64,000 bases of DNA from Kiloniella laminariae (GCF_027214005.1 NZ_JAPWGY010000003.1:620001-684000), one strand, 5' to 3'; positions 45,313 through 55,574 are shown, counted from the first letter of the stretch. Numbers and translations: made by a program. Notes: generated by a model from the sequence alone, not told the origin.

Positions 45313-48300
45313 ATGGAAAAGAATGATCCGATTGCCCAGTGGGAACAACTGGCAGCACATTACGAGAAAAACGGCCTTTATAACCCGGAAGATGAACATT
45401 CTTCCTGTGGTGTTGGTCTTGTGGCCGCCATTGATGGCACGCCCCGACGTTCTGTGGTTGAAGCGGGTATCGATGCCCTGAAGGCGGTTTGGCATCGCGG
45501 TGCAGTTGATGCAGACGGCAAGACCGGCGACGGTTGTGGAATCCATGTAGAGATTCCCCAGGACTTCTTTCGCGAACATATTGAACGTATTGGCCACAAA
45601 GCAAAGCAAGGGCAGCTGGCGATCGGGATGGTGTTCCTGCCGCGTACTGACTTTGCCTCTCAGGAACGCTGTCGCGTTATCGTCGAGCGTGAAATTCTGA
45701 ATTTTGGTTACTCGATCTATGGTTGGCGACAGGTTCCGGTCAATACCTCAATTTGCGGGGAAAAAGCAGGTTTGAACCGGCCCGAGATCGAGCAGATCAT
45801 GATTGCCAATTCTGCCGGGGTTGATGACGAGCGCTTTGAAACCGATCTCTATATTATCCGTCGTCGGATCGAAGCTGCAGCCGAGCGTGATTCGATCAAA
45901 GATTTTTACATCTGTTCGCTGAGCTGTCGGTCAATTATCTATAAAGGCATGGTTCTGGCCGAGAATCTCTCGGATTTTTACCCAGACCTGCTGGACGAGC
46001 GGTTTGTGTCCAGCTTTGCGATCTTTCACCAGCGTTTTTCGACCAACACCTTCCCGACCTGGCATCTGGCCCAGCCTTTCCGGGTGATTGCGCACAACGG
46101 GGAAATCAACACCCTGCGGGGCAACGTGAACTGGATGAAATCGCATGAGTGCCGGATCGATCATCCGAAGTTTGGTTCTCACGTCGAGGATCTGAAGCCG
46201 GTTATCCGTCCCGGTAGTTCTGATTCAGCTGCACTGGATGCTGTGTTTGAACTGATGATCCGCTCTGACCGTAGCCTGCCGATGGCCAAAACCCTTTTGG
46301 TGCCGGAAGCCTGGAGCAAGAATGATGCGGTGCCGCAACACCACAAGGAACTCTATGCCTATTGCAACGCAGTGATGGAGCCCTGGGATGGGCCTGCGGC
46401 GATCTGTGCCTTCTCGGGCCCCTGGGCACTGGCGGGAACTGACAGAAATGGTCTGCGGCCCCTGCGCTATGCCATTACCAATGATGGTCTGCTCTTCGCC
46501 GGATCTGAAACAGGTATGGTGCACATTGATATCAGCCGGATCATCGAAAAAGGCCGCCTTGGCCCGGGACAGATGATTGCGGTGAATTTCAAGGAAGGTC
46601 GTCTCTACAAGGATCACGAGATCAAGGACCGTTTGGCGGCTCAACAGCCTTTTGGCGACTGGCTGAAAAACATCATGGTAATCGAGGATCTGGTCAAGAT
46701 TCATAAATACAGCCAGAAGCCGCTCAATCGGGAAGAGCTGCGCCGTCGCCAGCTGGCGTTCGGTTTGACGATTGAGGATATGGAGTTGATCCTGCACCCC
46801 ATGGTCGAGCTGGCCAAGGAAGCTGTTGGATCTATGGGCGATGATACGCCGCTGGCGGTTCTTTCTGACAACGTTCGTCCGATGCACCACTTCTTCCGCC
46901 AGAACTTCAGCCAGGTGACCAACCCGCCAATTGACAGTTTGCGGGAAAAACAGGTGATGTCCCTGATTACCCGCCTTGGCAATCTGGGGAACGTGCTGGA
47001 CGAAGAAGAGGGGCAGGTGACAATCCTGCAGCTTGATTCCCCGGTTCTGACCAATTCCGAATTTGTTGCCCTTTCGAAACATATGGGGCGTAGCGTTGGC
47101 GTGGTCGACTGTACTTTCGATGCCAACGGCAAGCCGGGCAACCTGCGCAATGCCTTGCGCCGTATCCGCCGGGAGGCTGAAGAGTTTGTCCGTGAAGGGT
47201 TTGAGCATGTAATTCTCACCGACGAAACCCAGAGTTCCGAACGGATTGCGATCCCGATGATCCTGGCAACAGGAGCCGTGCACACGCATTTGGTCGCTCA
47301 GAAACTGCGCTCTTTCTGTTCAATCAATGTTCGAAGTGCAGAATGTCTTGATGTCCACTATTTTGCCGTTTTGATCGGCGTCGGGGCGACAACGGTTAAT
47401 GCCTATCTGGCGGAAGAAGCCATCGCGGACCGGCATCGCCGTGGCCTGTTTGGCGACCTGAGCTTTGATGACTGTATGAAGCGCTATACCATCGCCGTGG
47501 ATGAAGGCCTGCTCAAGATTATGGGTAAAATGGGGATTTCGGTTATCTCGTCTTATCGTGGCGGGTATAACTTTGAGGCCCTTGGGCTTTCCCGCACGCT
47601 GGTCGATGAGTTCTTCCCCGGTATGCCAAGCCGGATTTCCGGGATCGGAATGAGCGGTCTGGAAGAGAAGGCGCTAGAGCTGCACAACAAGGCCTGGGGC
47701 GCCGATGCGTCCGCCTTGCCTGTCGGTGGATTTTATCGCTACCGTGCCGGTCAGGAACTCCACGCCTGGGAAGGTCAGTTGATCCATACCATGCAAACAG
47801 CCGTGACAAACGGTTCCTATTCCCTGTTTAAAAAATATACCAAGGGATTGCAGGAACGCCCGCCAATCAATTTGCGCGACCTGCTTGATTTCAAGCGCGA
47901 TGCCAAGGGCGGTCTGGATGTGGAAGATACTGAATCCATTACGTCGATCCGCAAACGCTTTATCACACCGGCAATGTCGCTGGGGGCGTTGAGCCCCGAA
48001 GCACACGGGACCCTGAACATTGCGATGAACCGGATCGGAGCGAAGTCTGATTCCGGGGAAGGGGGCGAGGTGCCCGAGCGTTATGTTCCCAAAGCCAATG
48101 GTGATAACGAGAACTCTGCAATCAAACAGGTGGCCTCGGGCCGTTTTGGTGTGACAGCCGAATACCTCAACAAGTGTCGGGAAATCGAGATCAAGGTGGC
48201 TCAGGGTGCCAAACCGGGTGAAGGCGGGCAGCTGCCCGGTTTCAAGGTAACCGAGCTTATCGCCCGTTTGCGCCATGCCACACCGGGGGTCACTCTGATT

Positions 48301-49842
48301 TCCCCGCCGCCGCATCATGATATCTATTCGATCGAGGATCTGGCGCAGCTGATCTATGATCTGAAACAGATCAATCCGGATGCCAAGGTTTGCGTCAAGC
48401 TTGTTGCCCGCTCCGGTATCGGGACCATTGCAGCCGGTGTGGCCAAGGCCAAGGCCGATGTCATCCTTATTTCCGGCAATGTGGGGGGGACAGGGGCTTC
48501 TCCGCAAACATCCGTCAAGTTTGCCGGGATTCCCTGGGAGATCGGACTGAGTGAGGTGCATCAGGTCCTGACTTTGAACGGGTTGCGGAACAAAATTACG
48601 CTGCGGACTGACGGAGGTCTGAAAACCGGCAGGGATATTGTGATTGCTGCCCTGCTCGGAGCTGAGGAATATGGTGTTGGTACGGCATCCCTGGTTGCCA
48701 TGGGCTGCATCATGGTGCGCCAGTGCCATTCCAATACCTGCCCGGTTGGCGTTTGTACCCAGGATGACGATCTGCGGGCCCGTTTTGCCGGGACACCGGA
48801 AAAGGTGGTCAATCTGTTCAGCTTCATTGCCGAAGAGGTTCGTGAGATTCTGGCGTCACTTGGCTTCAAGACCCTGAACGAGATTATCGGTCGCACTGAC
48901 TTGCTTAAACAGGTGAGCCGTGGCGCGCCGCATCTTGATGATCTGGATCTCAACCCGCTTCTTGCTCTTGCAGATGCTGGTGATTCCGAACGGTACTGTA
49001 CTGCTGTTGAACGTAACTCCGTGCCGGATTCTCTCGATGCCCAGATCATTGAAGATGCCAAGCCATTTTTTGATGTCGGCGAGAAAATGCAGCTGCTCTA
49101 TAATGTCCGCAATACGCACCGGGCGGTCGGCACAAGACTGGCGTCCATGATTACCCGACGTTTTGGTATGAAAGGGCTGCAGCCCGATCATATTACAGTA
49201 CGGATGCGTGGTTCTGCCGGGCAGTCGCTTGGCGCCTTTGCGGTTCAGGGGATGAAGCTGGAAGTTTTTGGCGACGCCAATGACTATGTTGGCAAGGGAC
49301 TTTCCGGAGGCACGATTGTGGTGCGCCCTCTGGCCTCGAGCAAGTTGCAGACCCAGCACAACACGATTATCGGCAACACCGTTCTCTATGGGGCGACTGC
49401 AGGCAAGTTGCTTGCTGCCGGGCAGGCGGGCGAACGCTTCGCGGTCCGGAATTCTGGTGCCGATGTAGTGGTCGAGGGCTGTGGTTCTAACGGGTGTGAG
49501 TACATGACTGGCGGAACCGCGGTTATTCTCGGTGATGTCGGCCTGAACTTTGCGGCGGGCATGTCCGGCGGAATGGCCTTCGTCTATGATCCCAACCGGT
49601 TACTGCCAAAGCGGATCAACAGCGATACGGTGATCTATCAACAGGTCGAGACCGAACACTGGGAGGGTGTTCTTTTAGGCCTGATGCGAGAACATCAGCA
49701 TGAGACAGGGTCGATTTATACGGAACAGCTGTTGAACGACTGGCAGAGAATAAAGGGAGATTTCTGGCAGGTTATCCCAAAGGAAATGCTGGCACGACTG
49801 GCGCATCCTGCCTCTGTCGAAACCGAGCTGAAGACGGCCTGA
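45313..49842 (+). CDS. gltB: Glutamate synthase (NADPH) large subunit
   Basis: 1509 residues. A propeptide of about 31 residues precedes the nucleophile C32 (HSSCGVGLV) of the class II amidotransferase domain. The central domain, the FMN-binding TIM barrel (GEGGQLPG, SPPPHHDIYSIEDLAQLIYDL region) and the C-terminal GXGXG beta helix follow. The 3Fe-4S cysteines are in CHSNTCPVGVC. It starts 11 nt after gltD and is followed by a terminator. Confidence 0.97.
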   Translation: MEKNDPIAQWEQLAAHYEKNGLYNPEDEHSSCGVGLVAAIDGTPRRSVVEAGIDALKAVWHRGAVDADGKTGDGCGIHVEIPQDFFREHIERIGHKAKQGQLAIGMVFLPRTDFASQERCRVIVEREILNFGYSIYGWRQVPVNTSICGEKAGLNRPEIEQIMIANSAGVDDERFETDLYIIRRRIEAAAERDSIKDFYICSLSCRSIIYKGMVLAENLSDFYPDLLDERFVSSFAIFHQRFSTNTFPTWHLAQPFRVIAHNGEINTLRGNVNWMKSHECRIDHPKFGSHVEDLKPVIRPGSSDSAALDAVFELMIRSDRSLPMAKTLLVPEAWSKNDAVPQHHKELYAYCNAVMEPWDGPAAICAFSGPWALAGTDRNGLRPLRYAITNDGLLFAGSETGMVHIDISRIIEKGRLGPGQMIAVNFKEGRLYKDHEIKDRLAAQQPFGDWLKNIMVIEDLVKIHKYSQKPLNREELRRRQLAFGLTIEDMELILHPMVELAKEAVGSMGDDTPLAVLSDNVRPMHHFFRQNFSQVTNPPIDSLREKQVMSLITRLGNLGNVLDEEEGQVTILQLDSPVLTNSEFVALSKHMGRSVGVVDCTFDANGKPGNLRNALRRIRREAEEFVREGFEHVILTDETQSSERIAIPMILATGAVHTHLVAQKLRSFCSINVRSAECLDVHYFAVLIGVGATTVNAYLAEEAIADRHRRGLFGDLSFDDCMKRYTIAVDEGLLKIMGKMGISVISSYRGGYNFEALGLSRTLVDEFFPGMPSRISGIGMSGLEEKALELHNKAWGADASALPVGGFYRYRAGQELHAWEGQLIHTMQTAVTNGSYSLFKKYTKGLQERPPINLRDLLDFKRDAKGGLDVEDTESITSIRKRFITPAMSLGALSPEAHGTLNIAMNRIGAKSDSGEGGEVPERYVPKANGDNENSAIKQVASGRFGVTAEYLNKCREIEIKVAQGAKPGEGGQLPGFKVTELIARLRHATPGVTLISPPPHHDIYSIEDLAQLIYDLKQINPDAKVCVKLVARSGIGTIAAGVAKAKADVILISGNVGGTGASPQTSVKFAGIPWEIGLSEVHQVLTLNGLRNKITLRTDGGLKTGRDIVIAALLGAEEYGVGTASLVAMGCIMVRQCHSNTCPVGVCTQDDDLRARFAGTPEKVVNLFSFIAEEVREILASLGFKTLNEIIGRTDLLKQVSRGAPHLDDLDLNPLLALADAGDSERYCTAVERNSVPDSLDAQIIEDAKPFFDVGEKMQLLYNVRNTHRAVGTRLASMITRRFGMKGLQPDHITVRMRGSAGQSLGAFAVQGMKLEVFGDANDYVGKGLSGGTIVVRPLASSKLQTQHNTIIGNTVLYGATAGKLLAAGQAGERFAVRNSGADVVVEGCGSNGCEYMTGGTAVILGDVGLNFAAGMSGGMAFVYDPNRLLPKRINSDTVIYQQVETEHWEGVLLGLMREHQHETGSIYTEQLLNDWQRIKGDFWQVIPKEMLARLAHPASVETELKTA

Positions 49843-49870
49843 TATAAGCGATTATGGAAATAAGGTATGG

Positions 49871-49898
49871 AAAAGGGGCCGGTTATCTGGCCCTTTTT
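49871..49898 (+). terminator. Intrinsic terminator of gltDB
   Basis: AAAAGGG-GCC pairs with GGC-CCTTTTT around an 8-nt loop with a T run, 28 nt after the gltB stop. Confidence 0.9.
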
Positions 49899-49908
49899 CT
49901 TTGGCGGA

Positions 49909-50340
49909 TCAGGCCTGGATTCCGGAAAGATAGTTTTTAATCCGCTGTCCGAGTTTTGCGGAAGGTTTTTCAAGCTGGTGAACGGCCAGTTCTTCAGCGC
50001 CTGTTCGCCTGCCGCAGCCCGGGACAGGAGTAAAACGCCCTTTGCTGTCGGTAAACTCAAGCAGCCCTTCGCGAAAGCATCGGTTTTGTCTGTCGCCTGT
50101 GACGGACATGGAGACAAAAGACAGGCGCTGAAAATGTTTGTCCGAGAGTAATAGCCAGTGAAACAGTTCGGATTTCTCTTCCGTGTCGGGGAGGTCCAGA
50201 CGTTTTATTTCTACGATATCTATGGTCTCATTCGAAAGGTGGAAGAGTACTTTAAAGCTTGGTTTGTTCACGGCATGGCTCTGCTTGTTACGCGGGTTGT
50301 TTCTCAGGGTATTGCAGTGGGTTTTAGCTGTGTTATTCAT
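49909..50340 (-). CDS. Hypothetical protein, no family recognised
   Basis: About 143 residues from an ATG at 50340. The N-terminal 30 residues are asparagine-rich and unlikely to be folded; the rest is mixed (IDIVEIKRLDLPDTEEKSE, then RTGAEELAVHQLEKPS). The frame continues upstream to 50463, but that part lies in the promoter of the divergent GST gene. No good ribosome binding site is visible, and no homologous family is known to me. It could be a spurious frame filling a 600-nt gap; no other gene is seen there. Confidence 0.35.
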   Translation of the reverse strand: MNNTAKTHCNTLRNNPRNKQSHAVNKPSFKVLFHLSNETIDIVEIKRLDLPDTEEKSELFHWLLLSDKHFQRLSFVSMSVTGDRQNRCFREGLLEFTDSKGRFTPVPGCGRRTGAEELAVHQLEKPSAKLGQRIKNYLSGIQA

Positions 50341-50445
50341 TCGCAACAAGAAGAACGAATCGCTCGCCCAGAGTAGCTGTGTTCTTTTTGCTATCCGTAT
50401 TTTCCGAGGTTTTCTCCTCGGGTTCGCAGGGTTATAGTCGCGGCA

Positions 50446-51117
50446 ATGAGAACACTTTATCATCTTCCACTCGATCCGGGCTGTCGCAAGGTTCGCATGC
50501 TCTTGCGCGAAAAACAGCTGGAATGTGAGTTACACGCAGAAAAGATCTGGGAACGCCGGGACGAGTTTTTGAAACTAAATCCTGCGGGTGAGGTTCCCGT
50601 GCTTGTCGAAGAAGACGGGACCACCATTACCGGCGGAGCCCAGGTCGTTGCCGAGTATCTTGAAGAAGCCTATCCGGAAAATCCCCTGCTGGGTGACGGG
50701 CCGCTATGCCGGGCGGAAGTCCGACGGCTGATTGCCTGGTTTGATCTGAAGTTCTGGCGTGAAGTTACCGCGAATCTGGTCGAGGAGAAGATGCTCAAGC
50801 GTTTTCTGGGATTGGGGCAGCCGAACTCCTCTGCTATCCGGGCAGGTCATGCAAATATACACTATCATCTGGAATATATCGGCTGGCTGAGTGACAGAAG
50901 AAACTGGCTTGCCGGAGAAGATTTTTCCCTCGCCGATATTACCGCGGCATCCCATATTTCAGCGCTGGATTACATTGGCGATGTCCCCTGGCAGATGCAC
51001 CCTGGTGCCAAAGACTGGTATGCCCGGGTCAAGTCCCGTCCCTGCATGCGCGGGGTGCTCGGTGATACAATCGCCGGGGCACCTCCGGTCAAACACTATG
51101 CTGATCTGGATTTCTAG
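50446..51117 (+). CDS. Glutathione S-transferase family protein
   Basis: 223 residues. The thioredoxin-like N-terminal domain (TLYHLPLDPGCRKVRMLL start, NPAGEVPVLV with the cis-proline, then GGAQVVAEYLEE) is followed by an all-helical C-terminal domain with FSLADITAASHIS. It probably conjugates or reduces electrophiles with glutathione; the substrate is unknown. It starts at ATG 50446 without a strong ribosome binding site. Confidence 0.92.
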   Translation: MRTLYHLPLDPGCRKVRMLLREKQLECELHAEKIWERRDEFLKLNPAGEVPVLVEEDGTTITGGAQVVAEYLEEAYPENPLLGDGPLCRAEVRRLIAWFDLKFWREVTANLVEEKMLKRFLGLGQPNSSAIRAGHANIHYHLEYIGWLSDRRNWLAGEDFSLADITAASHISALDYIGDVPWQMHPGAKDWYARVKSRPCMRGVLGDTIAGAPPVKHYADLDF

Positions 51118-51182
51118 GTATACCCGGAAAAACAGATCAATGGTGTTGAAGAGGGGATCTGAAACCAGGCTCAGCCTGCGGA

Positions 51183-51965
51183 TCAGTTTACCGTAACATC
51201 CAGTTTTTCGAGATTAAGCTGGGCAGCGTCGGCTGCTGGAGTGCCAAGGGCTTTGTTGACGATTCGGAGCCAGTCTTCCCGGGCTCCGGCATCATCCCCC
51301 TTGAGACGGCGCAGAATCCCGCGTTCAAGCAAGGCTTCCATATTATCGGGATTCAGGGACAAGGCTTTCTCTGCATCGGTCATCGCGTCTGCATCATTGC
51401 CGAGAAACCTTTTGGCAGAAGCACGGAGAACAAGCACGTCATCACGCTCTGGTTCAAGGCCATGGGCAACCTCAAGATCAATCAGTGCCTCATCAAAACG
51501 ACCTTGTTCAGCAAGGATTTCGGCGCGGTCAATGTAATAGTCTGTACCATCGGGATAGATCGTGATTGCTGTGCTCTGGACAGCAAAGGCCCGGTCAAGA
51601 TCACCATGGCTGTACCAGGCCCGTCCTGCTTGATGCAGCAGTTGTGACTTGAGCAGGAGATCATTGCTTTTCATGTCCTGCGCGAGCTTTTCCAGTCGGG
51701 TTGCTGCAGCATCATAAATCTTGAGTGCATAAAGGGCCTGGGTCGCGCAGTGTTCCGCTGCATAGCCTCCGCCCTGTGAAGCCCAGCTCAGAGCAGCCTC
51801 GAAGGCAGAATCAGGTCGGCTCTCAACCAGTCTGAGGCAGGCTTCGTATTGCTCTTCGTGGTTGATCGGTGCTTTGTTTTCTGCCACGGCAGCAGAGCTC
51901 ATGCCGATGGTCGTCAGAAGCAGAAGCAGGCTTGTGGATATCCGGGTTTTTGTCATCATGCGCAT
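51183..51965 (-). CDS. Periplasmic TPR-repeat protein
   Basis: 260 residues with a signal peptide (hydrophobic STSLLLLLTTIGMSSAAVA, cleavage near residue 28). Several tetratricopeptide repeats follow, clearest at about 115-225 (RAWYSHGDLDRAFAV, RAEILAEQGRFDEALIDL, KALSLNPDNMEALLERGIL). TPR arrays mediate protein contacts; the partner is unknown. Starts at 51965, 51959 and 51956 are all possible. Confidence 0.88.
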   Translation of the reverse strand: MRMMTKTRISTSLLLLLTTIGMSSAAVAENKAPINHEEQYEACLRLVESRPDSAFEAALSWASQGGGYAAEHCATQALYALKIYDAAATRLEKLAQDMKSNDLLLKSQLLHQAGRAWYSHGDLDRAFAVQSTAITIYPDGTDYYIDRAEILAEQGRFDEALIDLEVAHGLEPERDDVLVLRASAKRFLGNDADAMTDAEKALSLNPDNMEALLERGILRRLKGDDAGAREDWLRIVNKALGTPAADAAQLNLEKLDVTVN

Positions 51966-52058
51966 ATTTGGCTCATCGAACGGGATTTTGGCAAGGGGTG
52001 CTTTTTTATTTCTGTGCGGAGCCTATAGTGTGATTCAGGCAATTTCGAGATCGACTTT

Positions 52059-52946
52059 ATGACGGATACAACCAAACATCTTTTTTGTTTCGGACTGGGC
52101 TATTCCGCCCTGGTTTTTGCCCGCAGGCTTTTGGCCAAGGGGTGGCGGGTGTCAGGCACAGTACGGCCCGGTGCGGATAAGGACCGAGGCAAAATGGATG
52201 CCTTGCGGGCTGAAGGGATTATGGTCTGGCCTTTCGATCGGGATGCGGTGCTGCCAAATGCGGATGAAGCATTGCTGGGAGTTACCCATATCCTTACCTC
52301 CGTGCCGCCGGATGCTGAAGGGGATGCCGTATTTGATCACCACGTAACAGATATTCTGGCTTGTAAAAGTTTGAAATGGTTCGGATATCTTTCAACAACG
52401 GGTGTTTATGGGAACAGGGATGGTGGTCTTGTCCATGAAGAGGATGTCCTGCATCCCAGTAGCACCCGCAGCCAACGCCGGGCAAAGGCAGAGCTGCAGT
52501 GGCAGCAGCTGTTTCATGAAGAAAACCTGCCGCTGCAGATCTTCAGATTGGCCGGGATTTACGGCCCCGGACGCAGTCCGATTGACAGTATCCGAAGGGG
52601 CAGGGTAAAGCAGCGTATCAACAAGCCGGGGCATATTTTCAGCCGGATTCATGTGGAAGACATCGCAAACGTTCTTGAGGCCTCGCTGGAGAGGCCAGAC
52701 CCCGGACGCATTTATAATGTTTGTGATAATGCCCCGGAAGAACCCTGGCGGGTCACGACCCGTGCTTGCGAGCTGATAGGGATTGCTCCGCCGCCACTGG
52801 TTTCTTTTGAAGCCGCTGATATGACGCCGATGGCCCGCTCGTTCTGGCTGGATAACAAGCGGGTTGATAACAGCCGTATGCTTCACGAACTGGGTGTTGT
52901 TCTCCAGTATCCTGATTATGAAACAGGTCTGCAGAGTCTTTTGTGA
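52059..52946 (+). CDS. NAD(P)-dependent epimerase-like SDR (YeeZ type)
   Basis: 295 residues. The nucleotide motif is degenerate, FCFGLGYSALVFARRLL (GxGYxA rather than GxxGxxG), as in the YeeZ/YbjS-like atypical SDRs. Later features are YLSTTGVYGNRDGG, RLAGIYGPGRSPID and the FSRIHVEDIANVL segment. There is no canonical catalytic YxxxK, so enzymatic activity is uncertain. It is in the opposite direction to the TPR gene. Confidence 0.88.
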   Translation: MTDTTKHLFCFGLGYSALVFARRLLAKGWRVSGTVRPGADKDRGKMDALRAEGIMVWPFDRDAVLPNADEALLGVTHILTSVPPDAEGDAVFDHHVTDILACKSLKWFGYLSTTGVYGNRDGGLVHEEDVLHPSSTRSQRRAKAELQWQQLFHEENLPLQIFRLAGIYGPGRSPIDSIRRGRVKQRINKPGHIFSRIHVEDIANVLEASLERPDPGRIYNVCDNAPEEPWRVTTRACELIGIAPPPLVSFEAADMTPMARSFWLDNKRVDNSRMLHELGVVLQYPDYETGLQSLL

Positions 52947-52984
52947 CCAGGTTCATTTGACGATGTGAACCAGCTTGCCATACC

Positions 52985-53356
52985 TCAGGCGAGCTGGTCT
53001 TCAATACTGCGGGTGCGATCGGAAACCACGTCTCCCGTGTGGGCGGTGCTGACAGGCTCAATCAGCATGATCCAGCACTCTTCTGCGGCGACAGGATTGT
53101 GAAGAACGCCTTTGGGGACCACGTGCATGTCGCCTTCTTTAAGCGATACGGTCCTGTTTTCATACTGCATCGTCAGACTTCCCTTCATGATATAAAAGAG
53201 CTCGTCTTCGTTATCATGCTTGTGCCAGACGAACTCTCCTTTGAGTTTGGCAATCTTGACGTACTGATCATTGACCTGGGCGAGAACTCTTGGCGACCAA
53301 TGCTGGGTAATCTGATCAAATTCTTGTTGAGGTGTAGCGACATCTGGAAACGACAT
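52985..53356 (-). CDS. Cupin-domain protein
   Basis: 123 residues, a single cupin barrel: the first motif is FVWHKHDNEDELFYIMKG with metal-binding histidines and glutamate, the second is GDMHVVPKGVLHNPVA. Metal binding is expected; the reaction is unknown. The ATG at 53356 has AAAGGA 7 nt upstream; the frame extends 18 codons further without a site. Confidence 0.9.
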   Translation of the reverse strand: MSFPDVATPQQEFDQITQHWSPRVLAQVNDQYVKIAKLKGEFVWHKHDNEDELFYIMKGSLTMQYENRTVSLKEGDMHVVPKGVLHNPVAAEECWIMLIEPVSTAHTGDVVSDRTRSIEDQLA

Positions 53357-53397
53357 AGATTGTTCCTTTAAGCTGGCAGCAAGTTTGTTTTTTCTGG

Positions 53398-53715
53398 TTA
53401 AAGCAGCCATTTGAACAGACCGAAAGCGAACATCCCGACAATAATTGTTGTCAGCAGGTCCTTGCGGACCAGGCCCGTGATCACAGCAACGATGGCGGCA
53501 AGAAGCGCGGGGTTCTCAATATTGAATTCGATGCCATTGTTATTGGGAATCAATATAGCCGGGAAAATAATGGCCGTGAGGACGGCGGGCGGAACAAAGT
53601 TCAAACCGGCCTTGGCCCAGCCCGGAAAAGAGAAATGTCCAGCAGAGGCAAGCAGTATATAGCGGATAGCAAATGTTACGGCTGCCATTCCGGTTATCAT
53701 CAGAATTTCAGTCAT
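53398..53715 (-). CDS. azlD: AzlD-family membrane protein
   Basis: 105 residues, four membrane segments, matching AzlD, the small subunit of AzlCD exporters for branched-chain amino acids. The motif ITFAIRY-like VTFAIRYILL is near the N terminus. It overlaps azlC by 4 nt and probably forms a complex with it. Confidence 0.93.
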   Translation of the reverse strand: MTEILMITGMAAVTFAIRYILLASAGHFSFPGWAKAGLNFVPPAVLTAIIFPAILIPNNNGIEFNIENPALLAAIVAVITGLVRKDLLTTIIVGMFAFGLFKWLL

Positions 53716-54554
53716 TTGTTTTCCTCATTTGTCTTTATGTCCTCTGTACTCATTCCTTCGGGTACTGCGGTTTTCTCTTTTCTCCGGCAGGCAAGATGAA
53801 AGGAAAGCCCGACGGCAATTGCTGAAATGGCAGAAACCATCAGGCCGAGTTGGTGCGGCAGATCTGCTGTTCCCAAAGACATCGCCCCGGCAACCAGGAC
53901 ACAGGCCAACATGGGTCGTGTGGTGAGGTAGGGCAACACCATGCCAATGAAGGTTGCAGACATGGCAAAGTCCAACCCCCAGCTGTTCATCTGGGGAAAG
54001 AGTTCGCCCAGGGTAATGCCGATAACGGTACAGAGAATCCAGTTACAGTACATGGCCAGGAAAGAGCCAAGATAAAACCATTGCAGAGACCCGAGACGCC
54101 AATTTTCATCTGATTTACGGATCTTGTCGGCGAGAATGGCGAAGCTTTCATCGGTCAGGCCAAAAGCGATCAGGGCCCGCCAAAACCCGGGAAGGTGTTT
54201 GACGTCATCAACAATCGCTGCGGAATAGAGCAGGTGGCGCAGATTGACGATAAAGGTCGTTGCAATAATGATCAGAGGGCCTGTGCCGGCACTCAGTAAA
54301 CCAAGAGCAATAAACTGGGAGGAGCCGGCAAAGACAAAAACTGACATGGCAATGGCCCCAAGAGGCGAAAGGCCGCTTTGTTCCGCCAGTGTACCAAAGA
54401 TGATGCCAAAAGGAATTGCACCAACAATCATAGGAATTGTTGCACGGCTGCCTGCAAAGACTTCTTTAAGACGGTTTGGGCAGCTTTGACTTGTCCCGGT
54501 GTTGGCAAGGATTTCCGGGGAGGAGCAGGTGCCCGGGTCATGCAGGTTTGTCAT
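53712..54554 (-). CDS. azlC: AzlC-family branched-chain amino acid exporter
   Basis: 280 residues with about seven membrane segments. It starts with a 30-residue polar leader, then AGSRATIPMIVGAIPFGIIFG and SQFIALGLLSAGT, which are AzlC features. The C terminus is charged. With azlD it forms a two-gene exporter operon. The exported amino acid is unknown; members export branched-chain amino acids and analogues. Confidence 0.93.
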   Translation of the reverse strand: MTNLHDPGTCSSPEILANTGTSQSCPNRLKEVFAGSRATIPMIVGAIPFGIIFGTLAEQSGLSPLGAIAMSVFVFAGSSQFIALGLLSAGTGPLIIIATTFIVNLRHLLYSAAIVDDVKHLPGFWRALIAFGLTDESFAILADKIRKSDENWRLGSLQWFYLGSFLAMYCNWILCTVIGITLGELFPQMNSWGLDFAMSATFIGMVLPYLTTRPMLACVLVAGAMSLGTADLPHQLGLMVSAISAIAVGLSFHLACRRKEKTAVPEGMSTEDIKTNEENK

Positions 54555-54589
54555 GTCGTCTTCTCGCTGGGTCTTGAAGCGTGTCAGGG

Positions 54590-55552
54590 TTAAAGGGTTA
54601 AGATCATGTAGATGTCAGAGCGTTCATATTCAGACTTTCCGAGGGGGTGTGCCGTTTCGCAGAAGCCCAGTTTTCGGTAGAGTTTCTGAGCATGGAGCAG
54701 CTTCCTGTTACTCTCGAGAAAGACCTGCTTTGCGCCAAGACGTCTCGCTTCGGCAAGTGTTTCCAGCATCAGTCTGCGCCCAATCCCTTTTGACTGGGCG
54801 GAGGGCGTGACCCCGGTTTTCGAAATTTCAAATAGGTCGTCACTGACCCGGGCCAATGCACAGGTACCAACAGGGGCGCCATTGATCAGGGCAAAGAATA
54901 TGGAGCCCCCACGCGAAAGATAATAGCCGCCAGGGTTGCCGAGGGACTCTTTGTCTCTTTGGGCCTGTTGGTCGGGGAAATAGTGGTCAAGCCATTCCTG
55001 ATTTAACTGCCTGAAGGCTTCGGCATATTTTGGGTCCCAGCCGACGATCGTTATCGCGCCATTAAGCCGGGGGTCGTTGAGCCTTTCAAGAACCTGTTGG
55101 CTTAGAGATGTTTCTTGCAGGCGCTGTTCGATAGCGAGGATATGTTCGGTCAAGGTTGCCGCTTTTATGCCCTCTTGCAGCTCATCAACTGCCTTGCTCA
55201 ATTCTTTCCAGATAGGCTTGAGTTTAGGCAAGAGGTTTTTTGACTGTTCGGTAAAGGAGAGCTTCTGGGTTCGTTCATCTTCAGGATCGGGCGTCTTTAT
55301 GATCCAGCCTTCCCGGATCATTTTCTGCGCCATCTTGCTGACCGCAGGGTGACTGACGCACAAGGCCTCCGATGCATCGGTGACAGAAATTGTTCCTTGT
55401 CTGAAAAGGAGATAGAACAGGGGAAAATAACTTGGCTGCAAAGAAACCCCCGCCTGACCATAGATCGAGGTAACTTCCTGAAAGAGCTGATCACTCAATC
55501 TTTTCAAGCGGCTACCAAGTGAGATGCTGCCAAAGGACGCCATAATGTCCAT
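54590..55552 (-). CDS. MarR-GNAT bifunctional regulator/acetyltransferase
   Basis: 320 residues fusing a MarR-type winged helix (about 1-145, with TISVTDASEALCVSHPAVSKMAQKM split across the recognition region) to a GNAT N-acetyltransferase domain (about 160-320, with SKGIGRRLMLETLAEARR for acetyl-CoA binding). This fusion is a recognised family whose substrates are mostly unknown. A long palindrome lies 23 nt upstream of the gene and is probably its own operator. Confidence 0.92.
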   Translation of the reverse strand: MDIMASFGSISLGSRLKRLSDQLFQEVTSIYGQAGVSLQPSYFPLFYLLFRQGTISVTDASEALCVSHPAVSKMAQKMIREGWIIKTPDPEDERTQKLSFTEQSKNLLPKLKPIWKELSKAVDELQEGIKAATLTEHILAIEQRLQETSLSQQVLERLNDPRLNGAITIVGWDPKYAEAFRQLNQEWLDHYFPDQQAQRDKESLGNPGGYYLSRGGSIFFALINGAPVGTCALARVSDDLFEISKTGVTPSAQSKGIGRRLMLETLAEARRLGAKQVFLESNRKLLHAQKLYRKLGFCETAHPLGKSEYERSDIYMILTL

Positions 55553-55574
55553 GTAGATTATTTATCTCGAATCT